This document shows, in pieces, positions 9,221-18,043 of a stretch of DNA of 64,000 nucleotides; positions within the stretch are counted from its first letter, which is position 1, and the number at the start of each line of letters is the position of its first letter. This stretch comes from an uncultured Bacilli bacterium (GTDB lineage: Bacteria > Bacillota_I > Bacilli_A > RF39 > UBA660). The stretch lies in the NCBI GenBank assembly GCA_934090935.1, contig CAKOKD010000001.1:186001-250000 (forward strand). The letters run 5' to 3'. The notes under the pieces were generated by a model. That model was not told the origin of the DNA, ran no database searches, and saw only the letters and a program-made list of their open reading frames with translations. The translations under genes and the position numbers were made by a program.

Positions 9221-10001
9221 AAATAATTTCCATGATCATCATGAGTATAAATCCGATAAGAGTGACAACGCCAATTGCATTTCTATTTTCATCATTCATA
9301 CATTCTGGAACTAGTTCTTCAATGATAACAAATAGCATTGCACCAGCAGCAAATGAAAGCAGTATTGGTAAAATGATTTTTATTTTTAAAACTAGTATTA
9401 CTCCAATAATGGCTGATATTGGTTCAACTATTCCAGATAAAGTTCCAATCCAAAAAGCTTTCTTTCTAGATAGTCCTTCTTTTCTTAAAGGAATAGATAT
9501 TGCAGCTCCTTCTGGTATATTTTGTAGACCAATACCAATAGCTAAGGATATAGCTGCTATTAATGTAGCTCCTTCAATATTATAAATTATTGATCCAAAA
9601 GCAACTCCAATAGCTAAACCTTCAGGAATATTATGAAGTACAATTGATGTTACCAGAAGTAGTATCCTTCTAAAGTTGTTTTCTTCGTTTCCTGTAAATT
9701 TTGAAGATATCTTATCTCCAACAATAAGTAAAACAGAACCTAATAAGAGTCCAAGTGAAACAACTATGCTTGTATTCATATTTAAGTTGTTTGCCTGTTC
9801 AATTGAAGGCAATAAAAGTGAAAATATTGCCGCTGCTAACATAATCCCAGCTGATGCACCAAGCAAATAATTCATTACTTTATTATTAACTTTTTTAAAT
9901 AGAAAAACAAATGATGCTCCAAAAGTAGTTAGTAAAAAAGTTAATGTGGATGCAATAATTGCTTGGGTAAGTGGTGAAAAACTTTCAAAAAAATTAATCA
10001 T
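9219..10001 (-). CDS. ZIP-family metal transporter (ZupT/GufA type)
   Basis: A polytopic protein with the two ZIP metal-site motifs, HNIPEGLAIG in TM4 and QNIPEGAAIS in TM5, and eight predicted helices. ZIP proteins import zinc, iron or related divalent metals across the cytoplasmic membrane. I place the start at the ATG at 10001 (MINFFES), with GAGGAGAT eight bases upstream; the longer frame would absorb that SD. It is a single gene, convergent with the ABC exporter. Confidence 0.9.
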   Translation of the reverse strand: MINFFESFSPLTQAIIASTLTFLLTTFGASFVFLFKKVNNKVMNYLLGASAGIMLAAAIFSLLLPSIEQANNLNMNTSIVVSLGLLLGSVLLIVGDKISSKFTGNEENNFRRILLLVTSIVLHNIPEGLAIGVAFGSIIYNIEGATLIAAISLAIGIGLQNIPEGAAISIPLRKEGLSRKKAFWIGTLSGIVEPISAIIGVILVLKIKIILPILLSFAAGAMLFVIIEELVPECMNDENRNAIGVVTLIGFILMMIMEII

Positions 10002-10085
10002 ATCATATCTCCTCAAGATATTGTATGTAGTTTTGCTAATTGTGTGTTATTATATCTTTAGTGCCCAATATATAAAGGAGTTTAT

Positions 10086-10994
10086 ATGTTAAAGAAAATA
10101 TTACTTGTGATTATTTTGTTTACAAGTATGAATGTTTATGCTTCAAGTGGAGCGTTAAGTAATGATTCAATAAAAACTTGTCCAGATGGTATCACTTATG
10201 GATCACATAAAGGCAGTGGTACTCTTCATTATCATAAAGCAATCTATAAGGGAAAACGATATTACCCTGATGGAATTGCTATAGCAAATGATCCTTGCCC
10301 TAAGAAAAACAATATTGTAAAAAAGACGACTAGGGAAGTAACTACCAAGAAACAAATAACAACTATTCCTATAAGAAGCAGTGATACAACAATATATAAA
10401 TTAACTATTAATGGTAAAGATTATTTAAATATTAAAGAAAATAATGATTATGTTATTTATAAAAATAAAGTTGATATCAATGTTATTTTAAATGATTCAA
10501 AATCAAGGGTAGAAATTATTGGTGATAAGGATAATTTTAATATTGATGAAAGTCGTGAATTTGTTTTAAAAGTAATAGCAGAGGATGAAAGTGAAAAACT
10601 TTATACTCTTAATATTCAGAGAAAAGAATTAAATGTGATTATTAAAAAATTTGTTGTTAATGGTAATACTGCAAATATAAACAATAGATTAATAGAAGTT
10701 AATGCCTTTTCTTATCCCAAAGTAAAAGATATTGTTTATCAGCTAGATAATCCAGAAGCATTTTTAACTTTATTCCATGATGATAAAGTATTGGATTTGG
10801 ATGAAGAACTTCAATATGATGTAGAATATAAAGTGTTATTAACTGATAAAGAAGGAAATACTAAGGAATATACTTTAAAAATTGAAGAATATAAAATAAT
10901 TGATATTATTAGTATGGGAATAGTTGCTTTTCTAATTTTTAGAGTTTCAATTGGTGTGATTATATTTTTAATTTATTTAATAAAAAAGAAGTAA
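10086..10994 (+). CDS. secreted, C-terminally anchored YHYH-domain protein
   Basis: A signal peptide (residues 1-20) is followed by a short Cys/His-rich module (CPDGITYGSHKGSGTLHYHK), resembling YHYH-type extracellular domains. A Thr/Lys linker and two beta-sandwich repeats similar to cadherin-like bacterial surface domains follow (about 100-175 and 180-265). A hydrophobic helix and Lys tail end the protein. It would sit outside the cell attached to the membrane. The His-rich motif may bind metal, and the neighbouring ZIP transporter is compatible with that, but this is only context. Confidence 0.65.
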   Translation: MLKKILLVIILFTSMNVYASSGALSNDSIKTCPDGITYGSHKGSGTLHYHKAIYKGKRYYPDGIAIANDPCPKKNNIVKKTTREVTTKKQITTIPIRSSDTTIYKLTINGKDYLNIKENNDYVIYKNKVDINVILNDSKSRVEIIGDKDNFNIDESREFVLKVIAEDESEKLYTLNIQRKELNVIIKKFVVNGNTANINNRLIEVNAFSYPKVKDIVYQLDNPEAFLTLFHDDKVLDLDEELQYDVEYKVLLTDKEGNTKEYTLKIEEYKIIDIISMGIVAFLIFRVSIGVIIFLIYLIKKK

Positions 10995-11014
10995 AGAGAT
11001 TATTTCTTTACTTC
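10988..11014. terminator. bidirectional terminator between convergent genes
   Basis: A ten-base inverted repeat GAAGTAAAGA / TCTTTACTTC straddles the ends of the YHYH gene and RNase J. Confidence 0.6.
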
Positions 11015-12670
11015 CATGATAACTGGTAGAATCATAGGTCTTCTTCCAGTTTTTTCATTTATAAACATATTTAATTCAAGTATTACTTGGTTTTTAATGT
11101 CTGTTACATTGTAACGTCCACTTAACGCTTTATTAACTATTTCTGTAACTTTGTATTCTATTTCTCTTATTAATGATGCATTTTCATTTACAAGAACAAA
11201 TCCTCTTGTAGTGATATTTGGTTTAATCATTAAAGTATGCTTAGAATAATCAATGTTTAATATAGCTATTAAAACACCATCTTTACTCATAAGTTTTCTA
11301 TCTTTTATGACAACTGAACCAATGTCTCCGATACGAGAACCATCGACATAAACATCTCCGGCTTGAACTCTTTTTCCTCTTCGACATCCATTCTTATCCA
11401 TTAAAACAACATCACCATTTTTACAGATAAATATATTTTTTTCTGGAACATCACAGGAAACAGCTAAATCTTTATGAGCTTTTAACATATGATATTCTCC
11501 GTGGATTGGCATTAAATATTCAGGTTTAATAAGTCTTAACATCCATTTTAATTCCTCAGCTTTAGCATGTCCAGATGTATGAATATCTGAAACATCTGAA
11601 TTTGTATAAACTTTAACACCTTTTAAGTATAATTTATTAATAATTCTATTAATACTTTGTGAATTTCCTGGTATTGGATTAGATGAGAACACGATTATAT
11701 CATCTGGCATTAATTGAACTTGCTTATGAGTTCCGTTTGCTATTCTTGATAAAGCAGCAAGTGGTTCGCCTTGAGAACCTGTACATAAAATACATATTTC
11801 ATTTTTCTTTAAATCTTTAGCTTGATTAGCATCAATAAAAATAGTTGGATCTTTGATAAGACCATTTTTTAATGCAATTTCTTTAGCAGATTCCATGCTT
11901 CTACCAAACGTTATAATCTTACGATTGTTTTCGCGACAAGTTTCAACTATGTGTTTAATTCTATAGATATTTGATGCAAAAGTTGCAAGAATAATTCTAT
12001 TTGTACTTGATTTAGCAAAAATATCACCTAAAGCTTCATCAACGATTGCTTCACTTGCAGAAAAACCTGGAGATAAAGCATTTGTACTTTCTGATAAAAG
12101 CAATTTTACTCCGTTACTTCCTAATGCAGCCATTTTATGAATATCAGCCATTGGACCAATTGGAGTTAAATCAAATTTAAAGTCTCCGGTATGAATAATA
12201 TCACCATTTGGTGTATGAATAACGATTGCAAATGAATCTGGTATTGAGTGTGTTGTTGTAATAAATTCTACACTTAATTTTTTAAATTTGATGACGGTAT
12301 CTTTATCATAAACTATTATATTCTCATATTTCATATTTTTGTCATCTAATTTTTTCTTGATTAAGTCACTTGCAATTTGAGATGCATAAATAACTGGAAT
12401 ATTTACATTTTGAAGTAAGAATGTAATTCCACCTATATGATCTTCATGTCCGTGTGTAATAACTAAAGCCTTTATTTTCTTTTCATTTTGTTTTAAGTAT
12501 GTTACATCCTGAATAACATAATCTATTCCAAGTAAGTCATCCTTAGGAAACATAACTCCTGCATCGATAATAACTATTTCATTTTCATGTTCAATAACAT
12601 ACATGTTTTTTCCAACTTCGCCTAAGCCACCTAAAGCAAAAACAGACGTAGTGGACTCTGTTTCTTTCAT
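11000..12670 (-). CDS. rnj: ribonuclease J
   Basis: 556 residues with the metallo-beta-lactamase motif HGHEDHIGG, further metal ligands in HSIPDSF and GDFKFD, the beta-CASP region (LATFASNIYRI, GRSMES) and a C-terminal domain. RNase J is the 5'-3' exonuclease and endonuclease of Gram-positive mRNA decay and rRNA maturation. A minus-strand SD AGGAGG and a promoter lie upstream. The sequence does not say whether it corresponds to J1 or J2. Confidence 0.95.
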   Translation of the reverse strand: MKETESTTSVFALGGLGEVGKNMYVIEHENEIVIIDAGVMFPKDDLLGIDYVIQDVTYLKQNEKKIKALVITHGHEDHIGGITFLLQNVNIPVIYASQIASDLIKKKLDDKNMKYENIIVYDKDTVIKFKKLSVEFITTTHSIPDSFAIVIHTPNGDIIHTGDFKFDLTPIGPMADIHKMAALGSNGVKLLLSESTNALSPGFSASEAIVDEALGDIFAKSSTNRIILATFASNIYRIKHIVETCRENNRKIITFGRSMESAKEIALKNGLIKDPTIFIDANQAKDLKKNEICILCTGSQGEPLAALSRIANGTHKQVQLMPDDIIVFSSNPIPGNSQSINRIINKLYLKGVKVYTNSDVSDIHTSGHAKAEELKWMLRLIKPEYLMPIHGEYHMLKAHKDLAVSCDVPEKNIFICKNGDVVLMDKNGCRRGKRVQAGDVYVDGSRIGDIGSVVIKDRKLMSKDGVLIAILNIDYSKHTLMIKPNITTRGFVLVNENASLIREIEYKVTEIVNKALSGRYNVTDIKNQVILELNMFINEKTGRRPMILPVIMEVKK

Positions 12671-12718
12671 AAATTTCCTCCTAAATTAAGTTTATAATAA
12701 AGATTCCAGGTACTTATG

Positions 12719-12747
12719 ATTATACTATAATTTTGCTTAATTGTCCA
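12719..12747 (-). promoter_or_regulatory. sigma-A type promoter of RNase J
   Basis: On the minus strand TGGACA and TATAAT are separated by 17 nt, about 50 nt upstream of the rnj start. Confidence 0.6.
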
Positions 12748-12824
12748 TTTCATATTAAAAAAAGGTGTAAAAAAGAAGAAAAATGAAATTTAATCGTGAA
12801 ATATATAAGTAGAAGGGAGGATAT

Positions 12825-14024
12825 ATGAAGAAAAAATTATTGATACTTATAATTATACTTTTGATTATAAGTCCGTCTTTTGTATATGCAAAGGTTGTTT
12901 ATGGTGATTATCAAGAATTTATCACGAATACAAATGAATATATGGAAGAAACGGATACTTTAAAAAGAGAGGAGGTTAGACTTTATAATACTTATGAGAT
13001 AAAAAAAGTTGATTTAGGTTACAAGGATGAGTGCATCAACTGTGATATGTCTGATACACAAGAAAGTGTCTTAGAGTTTACTACTAAAGTTGACGGAAGC
13101 ATATCTTTTCAGCCGGTTATTGCTTTGAAAGAAAATGTTAGTGTTATAAATCTATTTGATTTTGACCAAAAAACGAATATATATGAGATAAATATTTATG
13201 ATGGTGAAAAAAAGATTAATTATAACTTTTTTAGTGAAGTAAAGGATAAATTTAAATATTTATGTGATGATGATGAGTCTACGTTTGCAGAAATAACTTT
13301 ATTTGATCATATTTATATTTCTTTTCCTAAAGTAAAAGCAGAAAATTTGAAAATTGAAATAGTTGGCGAAGATGTTAGCTGTGGAGTATATTTCTCTTTT
13401 TCAGGAAAAGGTAGCTCATCATCTAGGACAAAACTTAGAGCAAATAATATTTATTTTGTTACAGCTGAAGAGGCAGTTGATTTAAAGGAAAAATATGGGT
13501 TTATTGTTGATAAATATACGGATGCCAGTGGAAATCTTTTTGAGTCAATAAATCCTTATTACATAAAAAATGAAAAGAAATATCATTGCTATGGAGAAGA
13601 AAAAGTAATTTTAAATAATTATGTAAAAGATGGTGATAATTTAATATATGATGATTATATAACGTTGTATAACTATTATGTAAGATCTAAAACGGAAGTT
13701 GTTGAAATAGATGAAAATGGGCAAAATAATCAAAACATAGAGGAAATGGTAGAAAACTTAGAAAAAGTTGAAAATATTTCAATTACTAAACCTATTATAA
13801 ATAGACAAAAAAATAAAAAAAATGTCAAAAAAAATCTAGAGATTGATCAATTAACCACAGAAGAAAAGAAAAGTGTTATAGAAAATGAAGTTTTAAAAGT
13901 TGAACCATTATTTAACGAAACAGCTATATCTTCTAATAAGATAAGTATAAAGTTTATCATGATAATAATTTTAATAATTATTACTTTACAGATAATTATA
14001 TTTACTTTACATAGAAAAAAGTAG
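12825..14024 (+). CDS. unrecognised membrane-anchored extracellular protein
   Basis: I do not recognise the family. A clear signal peptide (residues 1-22) precedes about 340 polar residues with two Cys pairs (ECINCD, later YLCDDD and CGVYF). A Lys/Asn-rich linker and a C-terminal helix (IKFIMIIILIIITLQIIIF) with a short basic tail follow. The topology is extracellular with a C-terminal anchor. It has its own SD (GGGAGG) and sits just upstream of the sporulation operon, so it could be a sporulation-stage membrane protein, but nothing proves it. Confidence 0.6.
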   Translation: MKKKLLILIIILLIISPSFVYAKVVYGDYQEFITNTNEYMEETDTLKREEVRLYNTYEIKKVDLGYKDECINCDMSDTQESVLEFTTKVDGSISFQPVIALKENVSVINLFDFDQKTNIYEINIYDGEKKINYNFFSEVKDKFKYLCDDDESTFAEITLFDHIYISFPKVKAENLKIEIVGEDVSCGVYFSFSGKGSSSSRTKLRANNIYFVTAEEAVDLKEKYGFIVDKYTDASGNLFESINPYYIKNEKKYHCYGEEKVILNNYVKDGDNLIYDDYITLYNYYVRSKTEVVEIDENGQNNQNIEEMVENLEKVENISITKPIINRQKNKKNVKKNLEIDQLTTEEKKSVIENEVLKVEPLFNETAISSNKISIKFIMIIILIIITLQIIIFTLHRKK

Positions 14025-14047
14025 GATAAATTCTCATTTTGTCGAAT
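14023..14047 (+). promoter_or_regulatory. Spo0A box and possible sigma-H promoter upstream of spoIIAA
   Basis: TTTGTCGAA at 14038-14046 is an exact Spo0A box (consensus TTTGTCRAA). AGGATAAA at 14023 and GAAT at 14044 resemble sigma-H -35 and -10 elements with slightly short spacing. In Bacillus the spoIIA operon is driven by sigma-H and Spo0A, so position and sequence agree. Confidence 0.65.
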
Positions 14048-14096
14048 CTCTTTTATATGTTTTTAATTTAAGTTATAACGAATGTGGGTGATAAAA

Positions 14097-14414
14097 ATGT
14101 TGAAGATTAATTTGGAGTATCGGAAGGGAATATTGTTTGTAAGACTTAAAGGTAACTTAAACAAAAATACTGCACCAAAATTTATGGAATATACATTACC
14201 TATTATTGAAGATTATGGAATAAAATACATGGTTTATAATTTAGAAGGACTTTCATCTATTGATTCAGTTGGTGAAAATGCACTTTTAAGTGGAGGAAAA
14301 AGTGTAAAAGAAAATGATGGACGTGTATTGATAATAAATAATAAAATAAATACTTGTTTGAGATTTGATACAATAACTGATGAATTAGTTGCTTTAGATC
14401 TTTTAAAAATTTAG
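14097..14414 (+). CDS. spoIIAA: SpoIIAA anti-anti-sigma factor (STAS domain)
   Basis: A 105-residue STAS protein. The segment GLSSIDSVGENALL aligns with the SpoIIAA phosphorylation loop, and the Ser after Asp, the residue phosphorylated by SpoIIAB in Bacillus, is present. I start at ATG 14097, preceded by GGGTGAT. The stop overlaps the next start (TAGTG). In Bacillus SpoIIAA releases sigma-F from SpoIIAB in the forespore. Here no spoIIAB gene follows, so its kinase and partner must be encoded elsewhere or lost. Confidence 0.88.
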   Translation: MLKINLEYRKGILFVRLKGNLNKNTAPKFMEYTLPIIEDYGIKYMVYNLEGLSSIDSVGENALLSGGKSVKENDGRVLIINNKINTCLRFDTITDELVALDLLKI

Positions 14415-15028
14415 TGGAAAAAATAGTATCTGAAGAAGAATTTTTAATACGGAAAGTAGCAAAAAAATTCTATAATGTAGAAAAGGAAGATCTTTACCAG
14501 GCTGGATACTTGGGACTTATCAAAGCACAGAAAAACTATAAAGAGGAGTTTGGACCTTTTTTAAACTATGCTTATAAATACATTTTTGGGGAGATGTATG
14601 AACTATCAGTTAAAAGTCGTAACATTAAACTCAATAAGTATTATCTTAACCTGTATAAACTTGTGATTAAATCAAGATCATATTTAGCACAGGTTTTAAA
14701 TAAGGAACCAACATTCAAAGAGATAAGTGATTATATTGAATTTCCTGTAGAAGAAATTGAATATGTATCAATGCTTTGTGAAGACATGTTTAGTTTAGAT
14801 GATGAATATGAAAATATTCAAATAGGTGTTAATTCCATAAATGAAGATGAGATGATTTTGATGGAGTCAATTGAATCTTTAGATCCTTTATCATCTTTAG
14901 TACTTAAGTATAGATATAAAGAAGATATGACTCAAAGTGAAGTTGCTAAAGTCTTGGGAATATCTCAGGTAAAAGTTTCTAGATTAGAAAGTAAAGGAAA
15001 ACAGGAATTGCTTGAATATATTTCTTAA
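14414..15028 (+). CDS. sigF: forespore sigma factor (SigF-type)
   Basis: 204 residues with sigma region 2 (DLYQAGYLGLIKAQKNY), a region-3-like segment (PTFKEISDYIEF) and region 4 with a helix-turn-helix (MTQSEVAKVLGISQVKVSRLE). It is shorter than the roughly 250 residues of Bacillus SigF. The GTG start overlaps the spoIIAA stop by 1 nt, so the two are translationally coupled. Identity as SigF rests on the order spoIIAA-sigma-spoVA, which is the Bacillus arrangement minus spoIIAB, spoVAA and spoVAB. Confidence 0.85.
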   Translation: MEKIVSEEEFLIRKVAKKFYNVEKEDLYQAGYLGLIKAQKNYKEEFGPFLNYAYKYIFGEMYELSVKSRNIKLNKYYLNLYKLVIKSRSYLAQVLNKEPTFKEISDYIEFPVEEIEYVSMLCEDMFSLDDEYENIQIGVNSINEDEMILMESIESLDPLSSLVLKYRYKEDMTQSEVAKVLGISQVKVSRLESKGKQELLEYIS

Positions 15029-15058
15029 AAAATCTCCATAATATAAATGGAGGTTTTT
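15027..15058 (+). promoter_or_regulatory. hairpin whose 3' arm contains the spoVAC ribosome binding site
   Basis: AAAAATCTCCAT at 15028-15039 pairs with ATGGAGGTTTTT at 15047-15058. It resembles an intrinsic terminator of sigF, and its GGAGG is the SD of spoVAC. It could limit read-through or hide the SD. Confidence 0.5.
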
Positions 15059-15060
15059 AT

Positions 15061-15462
15061 ATGAATTATAAAAAGTTAGTTGAATCTTTAACTCCAAAAG
15101 AAAATAGATTAAAAAACATATTTATAGCTTTTTTATCAGGTGGAACTGTTGGGGCGATTTCCGAAGTTTTAGTGAAGTGTTTTTCTGTTGAGTATATGCT
15201 TGTTATATGGATTGTTATGGCATCTTTCTTAACCGGTCTTGGAGTTTTTGATAACATTGTTGATAAGTTTAAAATGGGAGTAATTATTCCGATTACAGGA
15301 TTTTCTCATTCAGTTACATCTGCTTCTTTGGAATATAAAAATGAAGGACTTATCACAGGAATTGGAAGCAATTATTTTAAACTTGCTGGAAGTGTAATTT
15401 TATATGGAATCTTATCTGCAAGTGTGCTTGCTTTATTGAAAGGATTAATATGGTTACTATAA
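15061..15462 (+). CDS. spoVAC: stage V sporulation protein AC
   Basis: 133 residues, several membrane helices, with the SpoVAC-type segments LTPKENRLKNIFIAFLSGG and GFSHSVTSASLEYKNEG. SpoVAC forms the mechanosensitive channel component of the SpoVA complex, which moves dipicolinic acid into the forming spore and out at germination. It overlaps spoVAD by 13 nt. Confidence 0.93.
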   Translation: MNYKKLVESLTPKENRLKNIFIAFLSGGTVGAISEVLVKCFSVEYMLVIWIVMASFLTGLGVFDNIVDKFKMGVIIPITGFSHSVTSASLEYKNEGLITGIGSNYFKLAGSVILYGILSASVLALLKGLIWLL

Positions 15463-16418
15463 AATATAATAATGTCTATGTAAATAATTGGTTTACAATA
15501 TGCGGAAGTGATGAAGCGGCTGGTAACATTAAAAATGTTAATATGGTTTTAAAAGATAAATATTATGGAGAGAAGACTTTAGAGGATGCAGAAATAAAGA
15601 TGCAAAAGACAGTTATCAATAATTTATCAACTGTACATGATTTCAATTTAGTAATTGGAGGAGATTTATCAAATCAACTCGGATGTATGAATTATACTTT
15701 AAAAAATAATAATATGTCATTTCTAGGAGTTTATAATGCTTGTGCAAGCTTCGTAGAATCGATGCTTATTGGTGCAAACTTTATATCTTCAAAACAGGTA
15801 AATAAAGTTTGTTTATTAACAAGTTCGCACGAGCTTACGAGTGAAAGACAATTTAGATTTCCAATAGAATATGGTTCATTAAAGGCAAAATATACAACAA
15901 TTACAGCAACTGGAAGTGTTGGGTGTGTAATATCTAATGAAAAAACTAAATGTAAAATTATATCATCAACAATTGGAAGTGTAGTTGATTATGATATTAA
16001 AGATGTTGCTAATATGGGAGCGGTCATGGCTCCAGCAGCTTCTAAAGTTATTGTTGAACATTTAAAAAATGTGCATAAGAAAATAAATGATTATGATGTT
16101 GTTTTAACCGGAGATCTTGGTTCTTTAGGAAACGAACTTTTACTAATGATTTTAAAAGAAGAACATGGAATAAGTGCATCCAATATAGTTGATGCGGGTG
16201 CTAGTCTATATAAAAATGATCTAAATAAATTAAGTGGTGCAAGTGGTCCAGTTGTATTGCCACTTTATCTATTCAATAAAGTTTTACTAAGTAAAAAAAA
16301 TAAAAAGATACTTATTGTTGGAACTGGTGCATTACATAATCCTACACTTGTTAATCAAAAGAAATCAATTCCAGCAATTGCTCATGCCGTAGAATTGGAG
16401 GTAAGTTATGATAATTAA
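15450..16418 (+). CDS. spoVAD: stage V sporulation protein AD
   Basis: 322 residues with a thiolase-like fold (NACASFVESMLIGANFI, the region around the former thiolase Cys; GDLGSLG; GTGALHNPT near the end). SpoVAD binds Ca-dipicolinate and delivers it to the SpoVA channel at the forespore membrane. Start ATG 15450 lies inside the end of spoVAC, and the gene overlaps spoVAE by 11 nt, so it is tightly coupled. Confidence 0.93.
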   Translation: MVTIKYNNVYVNNWFTICGSDEAAGNIKNVNMVLKDKYYGEKTLEDAEIKMQKTVINNLSTVHDFNLVIGGDLSNQLGCMNYTLKNNNMSFLGVYNACASFVESMLIGANFISSKQVNKVCLLTSSHELTSERQFRFPIEYGSLKAKYTTITATGSVGCVISNEKTKCKIISSTIGSVVDYDIKDVANMGAVMAPAASKVIVEHLKNVHKKINDYDVVLTGDLGSLGNELLLMILKEEHGISASNIVDAGASLYKNDLNKLSGASGPVVLPLYLFNKVLLSKKNKKILIVGTGALHNPTLVNQKKSIPAIAHAVELEVSYDN

Positions 16419-16731
16419 ATCATTTATATTTACAGGAATTGTTTGTGTTATTGCTCAAATTATTAAAGATAATACTAAACTTACAAGTGGACATATTACT
16501 AGTTTGTTTGTTTCTATTGGAGCTTTACTTGGATTTTTTGGAGTATATGATAAATTTGTGAAATTTTTTGGTGGAGGAGCAAGTGTAGTGATTTTGTCTT
16601 TTGGTAATACACTTTATAATGGTGCGGTAAAATCAGGAATTTTAAATATGCTTGGAAATGTTTCTACTGGAATAGTTTCATCTATTTTATGTGCAGCTAT
16701 CGTAACCTTAATTTTTAAAGTTAAAAACTAA
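16408..16731 (+). CDS. spoVAE: stage V sporulation protein AE
   Basis: 107 residues, hydrophobic, with KLTSGHITSLFVSIGALLGFFG and a second GGGASVVILSFGNTLYNG segment typical of SpoVAEb. It completes the minimal spoVAC-AD-AE set needed for dipicolinic acid transport. Confidence 0.9.
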   Translation: MIIKSFIFTGIVCVIAQIIKDNTKLTSGHITSLFVSIGALLGFFGVYDKFVKFFGGGASVVILSFGNTLYNGAVKSGILNMLGNVSTGIVSSILCAAIVTLIFKVKN

Positions 16732-16782
16732 AGTAGTTGAAATGAGTTTAAAAGCCGATTATAATTAAAATAGGGTGATGAG

Positions 16783-17979
16783 ATGAAAAATAAGTTACCA
16801 TTTATTATAATTATAATCGTTTTTATTTTGGGAATAAGTATTTTTCTTTTATTCATGAGAAATCAAACCTTAGGAGATGCAACAAATGATTATCTAACTA
16901 AAATAAGTGTTGATAATGAAGATATTCAAGTGAATTACCTTAATGGAAACCTTTTCAATACAACTTTAACCTATGGAAATATATTTGAAAAAGTTATTGA
17001 ATTAGAAAATGAAAATGATAAGGATGTAACGGTTTCAATAAATATAAAAGATTTTAAAGCAACAAATTCTTTGTTGAAATATACTTTATACTATAAAGTT
17101 GATGAAGATTTTAAGGTTTTAAAGGAAGAAAGTTTACTTAATGAGAATCTAATTTATAATTTACTTATCTCTCATGGAAAAAAGACTACGATTAAGATCG
17201 TTATAAAATCATATTATGAAGGCAATAGTTTAATAGAGGGTGAGTTTAAAGTTCAAAAGAATTTAAGCTCAAAAGATATATTTATTACTTTTATGAATGA
17301 GTTTCATAATAAATTGATAGATAAAATTAATAAATTAAATGGAATAAATACATCTGGTATATATTATGATATTATTGATGATTCAAATTATCATGGTTAT
17401 GTTTTAATAGATGCAAGAGATATAAGTGAAGTAAATTATATATATAGTGTTTATAATGATCAATATATGTATGTTAATTATAGATTTAATGGGGAATTTA
17501 AAAAATCTAAGCTTGCTTCTAATGACGGTTCTTTAAATGATAAAACTTCTGAGGATATATGTAGAATGTATTCAAAAAAGTCTTGCTTTGATTTTAATAG
17601 TTTGACATTTAATGAAAGTGGTGGTAAAGAAACTTTCTATAAAAGTGTACAGGATTTGGAAAGCAAAATTAATTCCTTAGAGATTGGTAAAAAAGTGTAT
17701 GTGTTAGATATTAAAAGTGATTTGAATTTCTCTGATTTAAGAGGATATGTTTTAATAAATAATATTAACAGTGAAAAAGAAGTATATTTATATGTAACAA
17801 ATGATATATTTATGGTTTCTGGATATAATATGACTAAACTTGGAAGTGTTTCTCTAGATTCATCAACAATCAGAGCTTATAATGAAAGTGCTTTTAATCT
17901 TTCAAGCAAAGATATGTCAACAGTATGTTTCTTTAGTGGGTTTACTGAGTGCTATGATTTACAAAATAATTTGGTGTAA
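16783..17979 (+). CDS. unrecognised N-terminally anchored extracellular protein
   Basis: No family recognised. One N-terminal membrane anchor (residues about 5-25) is followed by about 370 polar, Asn/Asp/Lys-rich residues. The C-terminal half contains paired Cys segments (DICRMYSKKSCFDF and STVCFFSGFTECYDL) that look like two copies of a similar short motif. SD GGGTGATG precedes the ATG. It lies between the spoVA genes and the sulfotransferase pair and has its own terminator, so it is probably monocistronic. Confidence 0.6.
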   Translation: MKNKLPFIIIIIVFILGISIFLLFMRNQTLGDATNDYLTKISVDNEDIQVNYLNGNLFNTTLTYGNIFEKVIELENENDKDVTVSINIKDFKATNSLLKYTLYYKVDEDFKVLKEESLLNENLIYNLLISHGKKTTIKIVIKSYYEGNSLIEGEFKVQKNLSSKDIFITFMNEFHNKLIDKINKLNGINTSGIYYDIIDDSNYHGYVLIDARDISEVNYIYSVYNDQYMYVNYRFNGEFKKSKLASNDGSLNDKTSEDICRMYSKKSCFDFNSLTFNESGGKETFYKSVQDLESKINSLEIGKKVYVLDIKSDLNFSDLRGYVLINNINSEKEVYLYVTNDIFMVSGYNMTKLGSVSLDSSTIRAYNESAFNLSSKDMSTVCFFSGFTECYDLQNNLV

Positions 17980-18001
17980 TATTTTGTTACACTTTTTTTT
18001 T
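17974..18001 (+). terminator. intrinsic terminator
   Basis: GTGTAA / TTACAC hairpin overlapping the stop codon, followed by a run of nine or more T. Confidence 0.75.
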
Positions 18002-18043
18002 ACGATTAAAATTGTTATAATGTTTATATACTAGGGTGATAAA

